64,000 nucleotides of DNA from Hydrogenophaga sp. PAMC20947. Its GTDB lineage: Bacteria; Pseudomonadota; Gammaproteobacteria; Burkholderiales; Burkholderiaceae_C. The translations under genes were made by a program, and so were the position numbers. The notes under the pieces are model-generated. The model had not been told where the DNA came from, searched no databases, and was given only the letters and a program-made list of their open reading frames with translations. The stretch spans positions 2,232,001-2,296,000 of the forward strand of contig NZ_CP039252.1 of assembly GCF_004795855.1 (NCBI RefSeq). The letters are read 5' to 3'. Positions within the stretch are counted from its first letter, which is position 1, and every line of letters begins with the position of its first letter. Below, one piece after another: positions 28,930 to 37,817 of this stretch.

Positions 28930-30084
28930 ATGAAACTTACGATACTTATGCCGTGTCTCAACGAAGCTGAAACGCTTGAAATTTGCATACGGAAGGCCAA
29001 CGAATGGCTCAAACGGACGAACACAGACGGCGAGGTTCTTATTGCCGACAACGGCAGCACCGATGGGTCTCAAGAAATCGCGAGAGGGAATGGTGCTCGG
29101 GTCCTTAACGTCCCAGATAAGGGATACGGATCTGCACTTTTTCATGGTTCAATAGAGGCAAACAGTGAGTACATCATCATGGGAGACTCAGACGACTCAT
29201 ATGATTTTGGTAATCTGGACCCTTTCTTGGAAAAATTGGATCAGGGATTTGATCTAGTAATGGGTAATCGCTTTCTAGGTGGCATCGCTCCGGGAGCAAT
29301 GCCTTGGAAAAATAGATATATCGGAAATCCGATATTGACATGGATTGGCCGCACTCTTTTTAGATGTCCTGCAAAAGACTTTCACTGTGGACTTCGTGGA
29401 TATCGAAAGGATGCATTTCTATGTATGGATTTGCGGACAACCGGCATGGAGTTTGCATCAGAGATGGTTATTAAGGCAAATCTGTTTCGAATGAAAATTG
29501 CTGAGGTTCCAACAACCCTGTCCAAGGATGGTCGCACCCGCCCCCCACATCTTCGCCCTTGGCGAGATGGATGGCGCCACCTCCGATTTATGCTGCTATT
29601 CAGCCCACGCTGGCTATTCCTAGTACCTGGAGTCTCGGTATTTTTGCTAAGCGCCGCTCTGTATTTTTTGATATATGATTCCCCATTGAGGCTCGGAGAA
29701 ATGGTGTTCGACATCAACACCCTCCTCTTTGCTCAAACCGGAATGACGCTTGGACTTATTGCAACTGTCTTAGGAATCATTGTTCGAATGTTCGGCATGC
29801 GAGAAGGTCTACTAAGAGAGCATGCCCTACTGGAGCGATCACGAGCATCCCCAATATTGGAAGTAGGCGGGGTGGCCGGTCTTTTACTTATTTTTGCTGG
29901 CACTTATTTAGGTATAGATCTAGTCTCTGATTGGAGCAACAGAAATTTTGGGGTGTTGCTCCAGGGTGAACTTTTGAGATCGGTTAGCTTGGCAACTTTA
30001 TTGATTACTTTTGGTGGGATTATTTTCTTGGCATCTTTAATCATGGGCTTTTTGGCACTTCCTACCAGAAGAATCCCAAAATAA
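28930..30084 (+). CDS. GtrB-like family 2 glycosyltransferase with membrane anchor
   Basis: The 384-residue protein resembles polyprenyl-phosphate glucosyl/mannosyltransferases. MKLTILMPCLNEAETLEICI, IADNGSTDGSQEIA and the metal-binding MGDSDDSYDF (about 78-87) are followed by DFHCGLRGYRKDAF and KDGRTRPPHLRPWRDGWRHL. Several membrane helices follow in the last 150 residues. It would make undecaprenyl-phosphate sugar at the inner face of the membrane for flipping by GtrA. Confidence 0.88.
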   Translation: MKLTILMPCLNEAETLEICIRKANEWLKRTNTDGEVLIADNGSTDGSQEIARGNGARVLNVPDKGYGSALFHGSIEANSEYIIMGDSDDSYDFGNLDPFLEKLDQGFDLVMGNRFLGGIAPGAMPWKNRYIGNPILTWIGRTLFRCPAKDFHCGLRGYRKDAFLCMDLRTTGMEFASEMVIKANLFRMKIAEVPTTLSKDGRTRPPHLRPWRDGWRHLRFMLLFSPRWLFLVPGVSVFLLSAALYFLIYDSPLRLGEMVFDINTLLFAQTGMTLGLIATVLGIIVRMFGMREGLLREHALLERSRASPILEVGGVAGLLLIFAGTYLGIDLVSDWSNRNFGVLLQGELLRSVSLATLLITFGGIIFLASLIMGFLALPTRRIPK

Positions 30085-30107
30085 ATTTAAAAAAATTTAG
30101 TCAGCCA

Positions 30108-30506
30108 ATGATTTCCGAAAAAATAAAATTTGTTAAATTTCTTGTGGTCGGTGGCCTTGGAGCAATCAGCTACGTAGGAATATCTCATATCTTGACCGAA
30201 AATGGCATGCAAGCCTGGATAGCAAGCCTCTTGACATACTCCGGCCTCATCCCATTTATTTATTTATTGCAACGTCGTATCGTTTTTGAATCCAATGAGA
30301 ACCACTCAAGATCATTTCCCCGCTACTTGATGATTCAACTGATTGGACTAAGTTTTTCAGCCATTTGCCCATATGCGCTCGAAAAATTGAATGTTAACCC
30401 TACGCTATCATTCATTCTTGTTGTTATTCTCATCACTTCCACAAATTTCATATTGCAATTAAAGTGGGCATTCCTCGAAAACCACAAAAATGAAAAAATA
30501 GCATGA
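30108..30506 (+). CDS. GtrA family membrane protein (putative flippase)
   Basis: The 132-residue protein has four hydrophobic segments and the GtrA-type start IKFVKFLVVGGLGAISYVGI. FESNENHSRSFPRYL follows between helices 2 and 3. GtrA proteins are thought to move polyprenyl-phosphate sugars across the inner membrane. It lies 23 bases after the GtrB-like gene and overlaps the methyltransferase gene by four bases. Confidence 0.85.
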   Translation: MISEKIKFVKFLVVGGLGAISYVGISHILTENGMQAWIASLLTYSGLIPFIYLLQRRIVFESNENHSRSFPRYLMIQLIGLSFSAICPYALEKLNVNPTLSFILVVILITSTNFILQLKWAFLENHKNEKIA

Positions 30507-31060
30507 AGTTTCTAGACAAATTTATCCGACAATGGCGTGTGAAAGTTGCCATGAATTCAATTCGAGGTGGTCCCACTGGAGTATTCGATATCGGATGCGA
30601 TGATTGCTACTTATTAAATCTTCTTGACAACGGGGAAAATCGGCTTGGCGGGTGCGATCCCAGATTGACCACTCAAGCTCCTTCGGACAGATTCAAGCTC
30701 TTCAAGGGGTACTTTCCGTCCGCAGTCGAAGGTATTGATTTCTGCGATACATACGATGCAATATTCGCTCTAGCAGTTTTCGAACACTTCAGCGAGGATG
30801 ATTTGATTAAATCGTCCCAACGAATTTCTGAGATGCTCACCGACAATGGTCGGCTAATTGTTACTGTGCCACATCCCTTTGTTGACAAAATACTAGACGC
30901 TCTTGTGTTTTTTCGGCTCATTGAAGGACAAGCGTTAGAAGAACATCACGGATTTGATCCTGAGTCCTTGGTTGAAATTTTGTCAAAGCACCTAAGGCTG
31001 GAGTCAAAAAGAACGTTTCAACTTGGTCTAAACAATATTTTTGTTTTCAAGAAAATTTAG
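30503..31060 (+). CDS. Class I SAM-dependent methyltransferase
   Basis: The 185-residue protein has GVFDIGCDDCYLLNLL (motif I, about 24-39), FALAVFEHFSEDDLI and MLTDNGRLIVTVPHP (motif III). It is coupled to gtrA by an ATGA overlap and may act on the same glycan or lipid intermediate. The target is not predictable. Confidence 0.75.
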   Translation: MKFLDKFIRQWRVKVAMNSIRGGPTGVFDIGCDDCYLLNLLDNGENRLGGCDPRLTTQAPSDRFKLFKGYFPSAVEGIDFCDTYDAIFALAVFEHFSEDDLIKSSQRISEMLTDNGRLIVTVPHPFVDKILDALVFFRLIEGQALEEHHGFDPESLVEILSKHLRLESKRTFQLGLNNIFVFKKI

Positions 31061-31172
31061 CCCTATGAGTCATACATTGAACTCTTTTTAGATTCATTTT
31101 TAGGCCTACTTGGTCTATTTATTACATATTCTATCTAGATTTTTTGCATAATTATTTCATTGGAGAAATCCT

Positions 31173-31468
31173 TTGAAAGCCCTCTTCGCCACCTACCCCA
31201 CGGGCTTCCACACCGCAGGCGGTGGGGAGGTTCAGTTGCTGGTCGATCGAGACCACCTTCCACAAGTGGCTGTGGTGGTTTCGCAGTACGATCTTTGGAG
31301 GCCACGTTTCGACGAGCACGACGTGGTGCCTTTTGCGGTTTCGTAGAACGCTTGCGTAAGCCCTAGGGGATCACATCGAGTCCCTGGATAACTGAAGACA
31401 CACAACATCCATACTTAATGGACGAAATTCGTGCTCAGCTGTCACTGTCCGACCGCATGATCTCCAAA
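31173..31468 (+). pseudogene. Decayed duplicate of the glycosyltransferase gene at 32782
   Basis: The first about 55 codons read KALFATYPTGFHTAGGGEVQ onward and match the N-terminus of the intact gene at 32782-33762 almost residue for residue, then hit a stop. Beyond it the DNA still matches (for example ATGGACGAAATTCGTGCTCAGCTGTC) until about 31468, with small deletions and substitutions. A GGAGA ribosome binding site remains before the TTG start. The rest of the gene is missing and replaced by unrelated sequence up to the next start at 31589. This is a relic of a duplication. Confidence 0.85.
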
Positions 31469-31588
31469 AATTGCCAATCTTCACGTCATGATCGCGCCTG
31501 GGCTACTTCGCCCACCTGATATTCTCGGAAGTACCAACACCGGGACCAAGACCTCTCAAACGACGCCGTCATTGCACGGTTCTTCCAC

Positions 31589-32785
31589 ATGCAAGTGCTT
31601 TTCAACTCCATAGATGGTCAGACGAACCAAGAACACTCGGTCTGCGTATTTTCGCACTATGACCCAAATGGCGTCGTGGAGCCCTATGTTCGCTACTACT
31701 TGCGAGAGCTAAAACGGTGTAATTTTGCTGTCGTGTTCGTCACAACAAGTCCATCGCTTGACGATGAAAGCTTGGCTGCCCTGCGCGAGCTAACCGTCAG
31801 CTGCATCTTGAGAGAGAACATCGGTTACGACTTTGGCTCTTACAAAACGGGCATCGACCATACATTTCTGCGCATACCAAAAGTCAAGCAGCTATTGCTT
31901 ACCAATGACAGTGTTTTTGGGCCCATATATCCGCTTGACAAAGTGCTGGCGACGGCACAAGAGCACGACGTCTTCGGTATGACAGACTCTTTCGATTTTC
32001 ACTACCATCTACAAAGCTATTTTTTGCTGTACAACAAAAAGACCTTGCACAGCCACGCGTTCAAGGCGTTCTGGGGCAGCGTTGAGTCGATAGATGCGGG
32101 TCAACCAGGCTTCAAACAAAAAATTATTCTTCAATACGAAGTCGGTGGCTCTCAGTTTTTTCGAGAGCAAGGTTTTTCACTGAAAGCGGCGTTCCCTTAC
32201 CGGCAACTGATGGTTTCTGAATTCTCTGATTATCTGCAGGTATTGGAACACGTAGAGGAGGAACCTAGATCTTCTGTAAAACCACTGCACATCAAATTCA
32301 ACTCCACACACTCCTATTGGAAAAAGCTAATTCAACAGGGCTACCCATTTCTCAAACGCGAATTGCTGCTGGTCAACCCAACAAACACCGACATCAGTAC
32401 CTGGCCGGCTACTGTCGCGAAGCACTCCAACTATGACCCTACTTTGATCGTATCAGCCCTTCGAAATTTCAGTGGCAGTGACGACTTCTTCTTCCTCACA
32501 AATCCCACGGAAACTTCCCAATCGATGAATTCGGACAGCACACTCACTTTGTCAATTAACCCAGCATTTTTCGCTTGGCAACAAGAGTATGATGTACCCT
32601 CTCTGCGCACCTTCAAATTTGACGAACAGCGATACCTTAACCACTACCCCGACGTTAAAGTCGCAGTAGAACAAGGGAAAATAGAAAATGGAAAGAAACA
32701 CTTTCTATTATTTGGCTACAGTGAAGGGCGGCTTTTGGGTTTGACGCGCTTCGACAATAGCAACGCTGCGTCAGCTAGGTTATGA
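31589..32785 (+). CDS. RgpF-like rhamnan synthesis protein B
   Basis: A 398-residue paralogue of the protein at 24144-25328. The same series is seen: VCVFSHYDPNGVVEPYV, ILRENIGYDFGSYKTGID, LLTNDSVFGPI, GMTDSFDFHYH, YEVGGSQFF and NPTNTDISTWP. The C-terminal tail again has FDEQRYLNHYPDVKVA, and H-x-x-x-x-G-x-x-E-G-R (about 342-385). It is probably a rhamnosyltransferase; this is family knowledge plus the presence of rfbBDAC. It overlaps the following glycosyltransferase gene by four bases. G+C is higher than in the first copy, so the two copies have separate histories. Confidence 0.85.
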   Translation: MQVLFNSIDGQTNQEHSVCVFSHYDPNGVVEPYVRYYLRELKRCNFAVVFVTTSPSLDDESLAALRELTVSCILRENIGYDFGSYKTGIDHTFLRIPKVKQLLLTNDSVFGPIYPLDKVLATAQEHDVFGMTDSFDFHYHLQSYFLLYNKKTLHSHAFKAFWGSVESIDAGQPGFKQKIILQYEVGGSQFFREQGFSLKAAFPYRQLMVSEFSDYLQVLEHVEEEPRSSVKPLHIKFNSTHSYWKKLIQQGYPFLKRELLLVNPTNTDISTWPATVAKHSNYDPTLIVSALRNFSGSDDFFFLTNPTETSQSMNSDSTLTLSINPAFFAWQQEYDVPSLRTFKFDEQRYLNHYPDVKVAVEQGKIENGKKHFLLFGYSEGRLLGLTRFDNSNAASARL

Positions 32786-33762
32786 GAGCGCTATTCGCCA
32801 CCTATCCCATGGCCTTCCACACCCCAGGCGGCGGGGAAGTTCAATTGCTGGCCTACCGCGACCACCTTCCGCAGGTGGGTGTGGACGTAACGCTGTTCGA
32901 TCTTTGGAAACCCCGGTTCGACGAGCACGATGTGGTGCATTTCTTCTCTTGCGTCGGCGGATCGGTGCATTTTTGCGATTTCGTAAAACGCTTGGGCAAG
33001 CCCTTGGTGATCACGTCGAGCCTCTGGATCACCGAAGAAACACAACATCTCTATCCCATGGACGAGATTCGTGCCCAACTGTCACTGGCCGACCGCGTGA
33101 TCACCAACTCCGAAATGGAGAGCGACACCCTGGCGAAAGTCTTGGGCCTGGACCGAAGCCGTTTCGAATCGGTCTACAACGGTGTGGACGCCGTTTTTCA
33201 AGACCGCCCCTCCCCTTCGTTGTTCCGTCAACGTTTTGACGTCGAAGGCCAGTTTGTGCTCAACGTTGGCAACATTGAACCGAGAAAGAACCAGTTGCGG
33301 CTGGCACAGGCCATGGACGCCTTGCCCAACCACACCCTGATCCTGATTGGGCACGTGCGCGACCCGTCCTATTTTCAACAGGTGATGGCGGCGGCGTCTC
33401 CTGGGCGCATTCGGTACCTGGGGCCTGTTGACCACCACGATGCCTTGTTGCGCTCTGCCTACCGTGCCTGCGACCTGTTTTGCCTGCCCAGCACGCTTGA
33501 AACCCCCGGCTTGGCGGCGCTGGAGGCGGCTTCTCAAGGCTGCAAGCTTGTGATCACCGAAGAGGGTTCCACCCGCGAATACTTCCACAACAGTGCAGCC
33601 TATATATCGCCACTGGACACCGACAGCATCCGGAAGGGCCTGGTGAGGGCGGCCAATGAGCCAGATGGGGCGTTCCGCCCAGACCCGCTAAGCATCTGGA
33701 ACCAGTTCGCCTGGCAGAAGGTTGTGGAGAAGCTGAAGAAGGTCTACGAAGGCGTTTGTTGA
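32782..33762 (+). CDS. Family 4-type glycosyltransferase, 'GGGE' type A
   Basis: The 326-residue protein has a GT-B layout. The N-terminal glycine loop is FHTPGGGEVQLLAYRDHL. ITSSLWITEETQHL, VYNGVDAVF, LNVGNIEPRKNQLRLAQAM and ETPGLAALEAASQGC form the donor domain. It is paralogous to the product at 36849 (shared GGGE, NxEP-KNQL and E-x-PGL-x-A-x-EA motifs). A decayed copy lies at 31173. Its coupling to an RgpF-like gene suggests that the two act on the same chain. Confidence 0.88.
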   Translation: MRALFATYPMAFHTPGGGEVQLLAYRDHLPQVGVDVTLFDLWKPRFDEHDVVHFFSCVGGSVHFCDFVKRLGKPLVITSSLWITEETQHLYPMDEIRAQLSLADRVITNSEMESDTLAKVLGLDRSRFESVYNGVDAVFQDRPSPSLFRQRFDVEGQFVLNVGNIEPRKNQLRLAQAMDALPNHTLILIGHVRDPSYFQQVMAAASPGRIRYLGPVDHHDALLRSAYRACDLFCLPSTLETPGLAALEAASQGCKLVITEEGSTREYFHNSAAYISPLDTDSIRKGLVRAANEPDGAFRPDPLSIWNQFAWQKVVEKLKKVYEGVC

Positions 33763-33854
33763 CTTTGCAAGATGCCCAACGACAAGGGCAAGCGATAATT
33801 TGCCATTGAGACACTGCCCACTGCTGCCTATGGCGCAGCCCTTTTTCGCTTTTT

Positions 33855-35669
33855 ATGATCAATCTTTCTTCCGAAGCCTCTACGTCTTCCACCCGGTGGT
33901 TCTATGAACCAGTGACCACGCCGTCGGGCAACCGGGTTCCGTATTTCATGACCCAGCTCAGCACTTTCTGGCCTGATCTGGAAGAAACCCGCAACGCCCA
34001 CATGAAGTCGGAGGAAGGCTATGTCAATACCATGGCTTTTTGGGAAAACCCCTTGCGCCATGGGGCTCCGGACATCGTATGGCCGCCAGACGGTTTGTTT
34101 CCACCGGTTCTGTTTGAGCCCCAGGAAGGGGTTGAACAAGATGCGGTACTGACGATCACCAAAGGCATGGTCGGCGCCAAACAGGTGCGGCCCGACATGC
34201 AGCACTTCGACCTGACTACCCAGTTGGGCAGGCTGCAGTTTGTGCACTGGCGTATCACGCTGGGTTGCCGCGAATACCGTTTTCTGGCGTTGACCGAAGA
34301 AGACATCCGTTTTCTTGAAGCACCAAGCACCGCCCACCATGGTGCCATCAAGCACTTGCCCAGGGTGGCGGAATTCTTGCCCGTGCACTGCTCTGACCAG
34401 CCCGCCTTGGTGGCGAAGCTGTTGTCTGGTGACGTTGCAAGTTTTGATCAGCTCTGGGCAGTGCTCGAACCCAGCCTGCGCGGCATGCTGACCAATGCCG
34501 TGCGTCGATCCACCGAATCAAAATACACGCCCCAGCTGTCCATCGGCACCCACTCCATTGACGGTATCAACGTGGTCGGTTTTGCCACCGGCCAATTCGG
34601 CATCGGCGAAGACGCTCGAACCGCTACCCGCGCGCTGTTGCTAGCGGGCATCCAGCCTACGGTTTACGAGCCGCCCATTCCTCTGGCTTGCGCCGTGATC
34701 AAAGATGGATGGGTCAACGAATACATCAAGCCAGCCCCCACCGCTCGGATCAACTTGTTCACCATGCCCGCGCCAGACACGCTGCGCATGTTTTTCCTGC
34801 AGCAGATTGGTGTGCTGGCTGGCCGCTACAACATCTGTGCGTGGCAATGGGAGCTGCCCAACTGGCCCGATCGCTGGAAGGCCTTGCTGGCCATTCCCAA
34901 CGAAATTTGGGCACAGTCTCGCTATGTACAGCACATGTTCGAGAAGGCAACCGACAAGCCCGTCATCTACATGCCGTTGGCCGTCGAACAGCCCGAATTT
35001 GTGCCCCGTTCGCGCGAGGTGTTCGAGATTCCGGAAGGCCCTTACACCTTCCTTTCGGTGTTTGATTGCAACTCCTGGTTTCAACGCAAGAACCCGCTGG
35101 GGGCCATTCGGGCTTTCCAAAAGGCATTCCCCCCTGAAAACCGCGATGTTCAGCTGGTCGTCAAGATGATGAACAAGCGCGATGTCATGCCGGAATACCT
35201 CGAGCTCATGCGTGTGGCCGCGCTCGACCCCCGCATTTTTGTCATTGACGAGTTTCTCAGCAGAAGCGACATGCTTGCTTTGCTCGACTGCGTGGACGTG
35301 TTCGTTTCGCTTCACCGCTCAGAGGGTTTTGGCCGAGTGGTGGCGGAAAGCATGCTGATCGGCAAGCCCGTGATTTCAACCAACTACTCCGGAAGCGTGG
35401 ACTTCGCCTTTGAGGGCACCGCCTATGTGGTTGACGGTCCATTGGTGGCCTTGAAAAAGGGCGACTATTCGGAATTCGAAGGTCAGCATTGGATGGATCC
35501 CGATATCGGCCATGCAGCACAAGCCATGCGCCAATGCGTGGAAGACCAGGCGGGAACGGCTGCCATGGCGCTGCGAGGCCAAAAGATCATCGAACAGAAC
35601 CACAGCATTGAAGCTGTGTCCAAGCGCTACGCGCAACGGTTGCTTGAACTGGGGGTAAAAATCGGATGA
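33855..35669 (+). CDS. Glycosyltransferase with long unique N-terminal region
   Basis: The 604-residue protein is much longer than a single GT-B enzyme. The first about 230 residues match no family I recognise. From VVGFATGQFGIGEDARTATRALLLAG (about 237-262) it follows the pattern of LPS glycosyltransferases. It has CAWQWELPNWPDRW, FLSVFDCNSWFQRKNPLGAI and SLHRSEGFGRVVAESMLIGKPVI, with the donor-binding E-x7-E. It overlaps the next glycosyltransferase gene by four bases. The N-terminal part may be a second, degenerate or novel domain. Confidence 0.8.
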   Translation: MINLSSEASTSSTRWFYEPVTTPSGNRVPYFMTQLSTFWPDLEETRNAHMKSEEGYVNTMAFWENPLRHGAPDIVWPPDGLFPPVLFEPQEGVEQDAVLTITKGMVGAKQVRPDMQHFDLTTQLGRLQFVHWRITLGCREYRFLALTEEDIRFLEAPSTAHHGAIKHLPRVAEFLPVHCSDQPALVAKLLSGDVASFDQLWAVLEPSLRGMLTNAVRRSTESKYTPQLSIGTHSIDGINVVGFATGQFGIGEDARTATRALLLAGIQPTVYEPPIPLACAVIKDGWVNEYIKPAPTARINLFTMPAPDTLRMFFLQQIGVLAGRYNICAWQWELPNWPDRWKALLAIPNEIWAQSRYVQHMFEKATDKPVIYMPLAVEQPEFVPRSREVFEIPEGPYTFLSVFDCNSWFQRKNPLGAIRAFQKAFPPENRDVQLVVKMMNKRDVMPEYLELMRVAALDPRIFVIDEFLSRSDMLALLDCVDVFVSLHRSEGFGRVVAESMLIGKPVISTNYSGSVDFAFEGTAYVVDGPLVALKKGDYSEFEGQHWMDPDIGHAAQAMRQCVEDQAGTAAMALRGQKIIEQNHSIEAVSKRYAQRLLELGVKIG

Positions 35670-36715
35670 AAGTCCACATTGTCTCGCCTGACATTCGCGA
35701 AGGCGATGCGGTGGGCAATCACTGCATCTACCTAGCGCAAGCGTTGCGCCAAGCTGGCGTCGAGACTGCGCTCTACGCCAAGCGCCACGATTCGCCCGCG
35801 GAACCGGTTTTCTCACTGGAATCCCTGGTCGAAACCTGTGGTGCTGAAGACGTTCTGTTGTTGAGTTTTTCAACGTTTCAACCGCAGCTGCCCGCTCTGC
35901 TGAGGTTGCCTTGCCGCAAGATCGTCTATTTTCATGGCGTAACACCTGTGGATCTCTTGCTGGATCAAGACCCCGTGGCCGCGTACTGGTCCTCCAAAGC
36001 CTTGTTGCAGGTTCCTCAGTTGATGCGATGCGATACCTTGATCGCCAACTCGCACTGGAACCTGGAAGACCTGCTCAAGCATTTTGAACAACGCCCTGGT
36101 AGCGAACGCCTTGATGTGATCCCGCCCATCACGCCAGATCTCCCGATCTTCCGGGAATCCCTTCGCGAGCAACCAAAGGGCGATCCATTTGAGGTGATTG
36201 TGGTGGGGCGCGTTGCACCACACAAGAAAATTGAATGGGCGATTGAGATGATCGCGCAGCTGGGCAACAAGGGATTGAATGCTCATCTTCGGATCATCGG
36301 TTCATCACACAACGGGCACTACCTGAGCCTGTTGCGAGCCACCTCAGAGCGGCTGCATCTGCAAAATCGGGTGCACTTTGATGGCCAGGTCTCCCAGGCC
36401 GACCTCATCAACGCATTTCGCCACGCGAGTGCCTTGCTGGTCACCAGCGAACACGAAGGGTTCTGCATACCCGTGCTCGAAGCCATGCACATGGGACTCC
36501 CTGCGCTCGTCAGAACCGGCACGGCCGCTTCGGAGGTGGGTGGAGATGCGGTTGCCGGTTTCACGACTGTCGCCGAGGGTGTTGAGGCACTTCAACGGCT
36601 GATTCAAGAACCGGGGCTAAGAGACGCAATGGTAAAATCAGGACGACGCAAAGCCGCTGAATGGCTTGAACATGCCTCTCCTGGCAACTGGCTGAAACAG
36701 CTTTCTACGGACTGA
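35666..36715 (+). CDS. Family 4 glycosyltransferase
   Basis: The 349-residue GT-B protein has an N-terminal loop GDAVGNHCIYLAQALRQAG, YFHGVTPVDLL, NSHWNLEDLL, IVVGRVAPHKKIEWAIEMI, LRIIGSSHNG and SEHEGFCIPVLEAMHMGLPAL, the donor-binding region. It is coupled by overlap to the preceding 604-residue enzyme, so both probably work in sequence. About 130 non-coding bases separate it from the next gene. Confidence 0.9.
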   Translation: MKVHIVSPDIREGDAVGNHCIYLAQALRQAGVETALYAKRHDSPAEPVFSLESLVETCGAEDVLLLSFSTFQPQLPALLRLPCRKIVYFHGVTPVDLLLDQDPVAAYWSSKALLQVPQLMRCDTLIANSHWNLEDLLKHFEQRPGSERLDVIPPITPDLPIFRESLREQPKGDPFEVIVVGRVAPHKKIEWAIEMIAQLGNKGLNAHLRIIGSSHNGHYLSLLRATSERLHLQNRVHFDGQVSQADLINAFRHASALLVTSEHEGFCIPVLEAMHMGLPALVRTGTAASEVGGDAVAGFTTVAEGVEALQRLIQEPGLRDAMVKSGRRKAAEWLEHASPGNWLKQLSTD

Positions 36716-36848
36716 AGAGACCAGTTATTTGCCCGCTCCATCAGTTGCTGGTGAGCAGCGAATCCTTTTTTTTAGCATCTTGGACACATCCATTCTTGAC
36801 GGAATTCTACGCAGACCCCACGGCAAGCCGTCCTGAAGCGATAACACC

Positions 36849-37817
36849 ATGATGCAGTATCCCAGAGTTCTGTTAACAACCTACCACCATGCATTCCTCA
36901 AGAAGGGTGGAGGTGAATTTGAAATTTTCTCGATTTCCGAGAAACTCAAACGTCATGGGTTGATCGCGGATATTTACGGACCCCACTCTCGCTCACTTGA
37001 GCACTACGATGTCGTTTTGCATTTTTCAGTTCACGGTGGTGGGTTGGAAATGCTTCAGCATATCAACAGCCAGGGCAAGCCCATGGTGCTATGGCCAAAC
37101 CTATGGTTGACCGAGGCCGGCAACGAGTTAACACAACTGGTCAACCAACATGTTGGACTAGCAAACAGTGTCGTGTTCAAATCTCGTTCCGAAGAACAAA
37201 TTTTCGCCAACCTATTTGACTTGCCTGCAGAAAAAACCCGACACTCGCTGACGCTTGCAGACAGCGCTTATCTCAAGCCATCGCCTCACCAACTGTTTCC
37301 AGACCTTTACAACCTTAAAGATTACGCCATTTGCCTGGGGATCATTGAGCCGAACAAGAACCAATTGGCCACCATCAAGGCACTCAAAGCAGCTGGAATA
37401 ACTCCCGTGATGGTTGGCGGTCACCGAGATGAGGTTTACTACCAGGCTTGCCGCGAAGCAGGTGGTGAAGGCGCAGTGTTTCTGGAGGCTCTTCCTTCCA
37501 AATCGGAAATCCTGCGATCCGCCTTGCGGGATGCACTTTTCTACATTGAAACCTCGTTTGAACCACCCGGTCTATCGGCTATTGAAGCAGGCCTGGCGGG
37601 CTGTCGACTGGTGGTGAGTGACTCCGACTGGACGCGTGAACATTTCGCCGACCTGGTCCTCTACTGCGATCCGTACGACCTCGAATCGATTTCTGCAGCC
37701 ATCGCACAGATCAGATTGACCACGCCGGGTGGTAACGCGCTCCAGAGCCATCTGAAAAAGCACTGCGCGGATGAGTCCATCACACAACTCGTCGCCATCC
37801 TGAGAGGAGCCACCTGA
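36849..37817 (+). CDS. Family 4-type glycosyltransferase, 'GGGE' type B
   Basis: The 322-residue GT-B protein is paralogous to the product at 32782. It shares a KKGGGEFEIFS loop, LWPNLWLTEAGNEL, LGIIEPNKNQLATIKAL and EPPGLSAIEAGLAGCRLVVSD. It overlaps the histidine phosphatase gene by one base (TGATG). The donor is unknown; by paralogy it may use the same donor as the type A enzyme. Confidence 0.85.
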   Translation: MMQYPRVLLTTYHHAFLKKGGGEFEIFSISEKLKRHGLIADIYGPHSRSLEHYDVVLHFSVHGGGLEMLQHINSQGKPMVLWPNLWLTEAGNELTQLVNQHVGLANSVVFKSRSEEQIFANLFDLPAEKTRHSLTLADSAYLKPSPHQLFPDLYNLKDYAICLGIIEPNKNQLATIKALKAAGITPVMVGGHRDEVYYQACREAGGEGAVFLEALPSKSEILRSALRDALFYIETSFEPPGLSAIEAGLAGCRLVVSDSDWTREHFADLVLYCDPYDLESISAAIAQIRLTTPGGNALQSHLKKHCADESITQLVAILRGAT

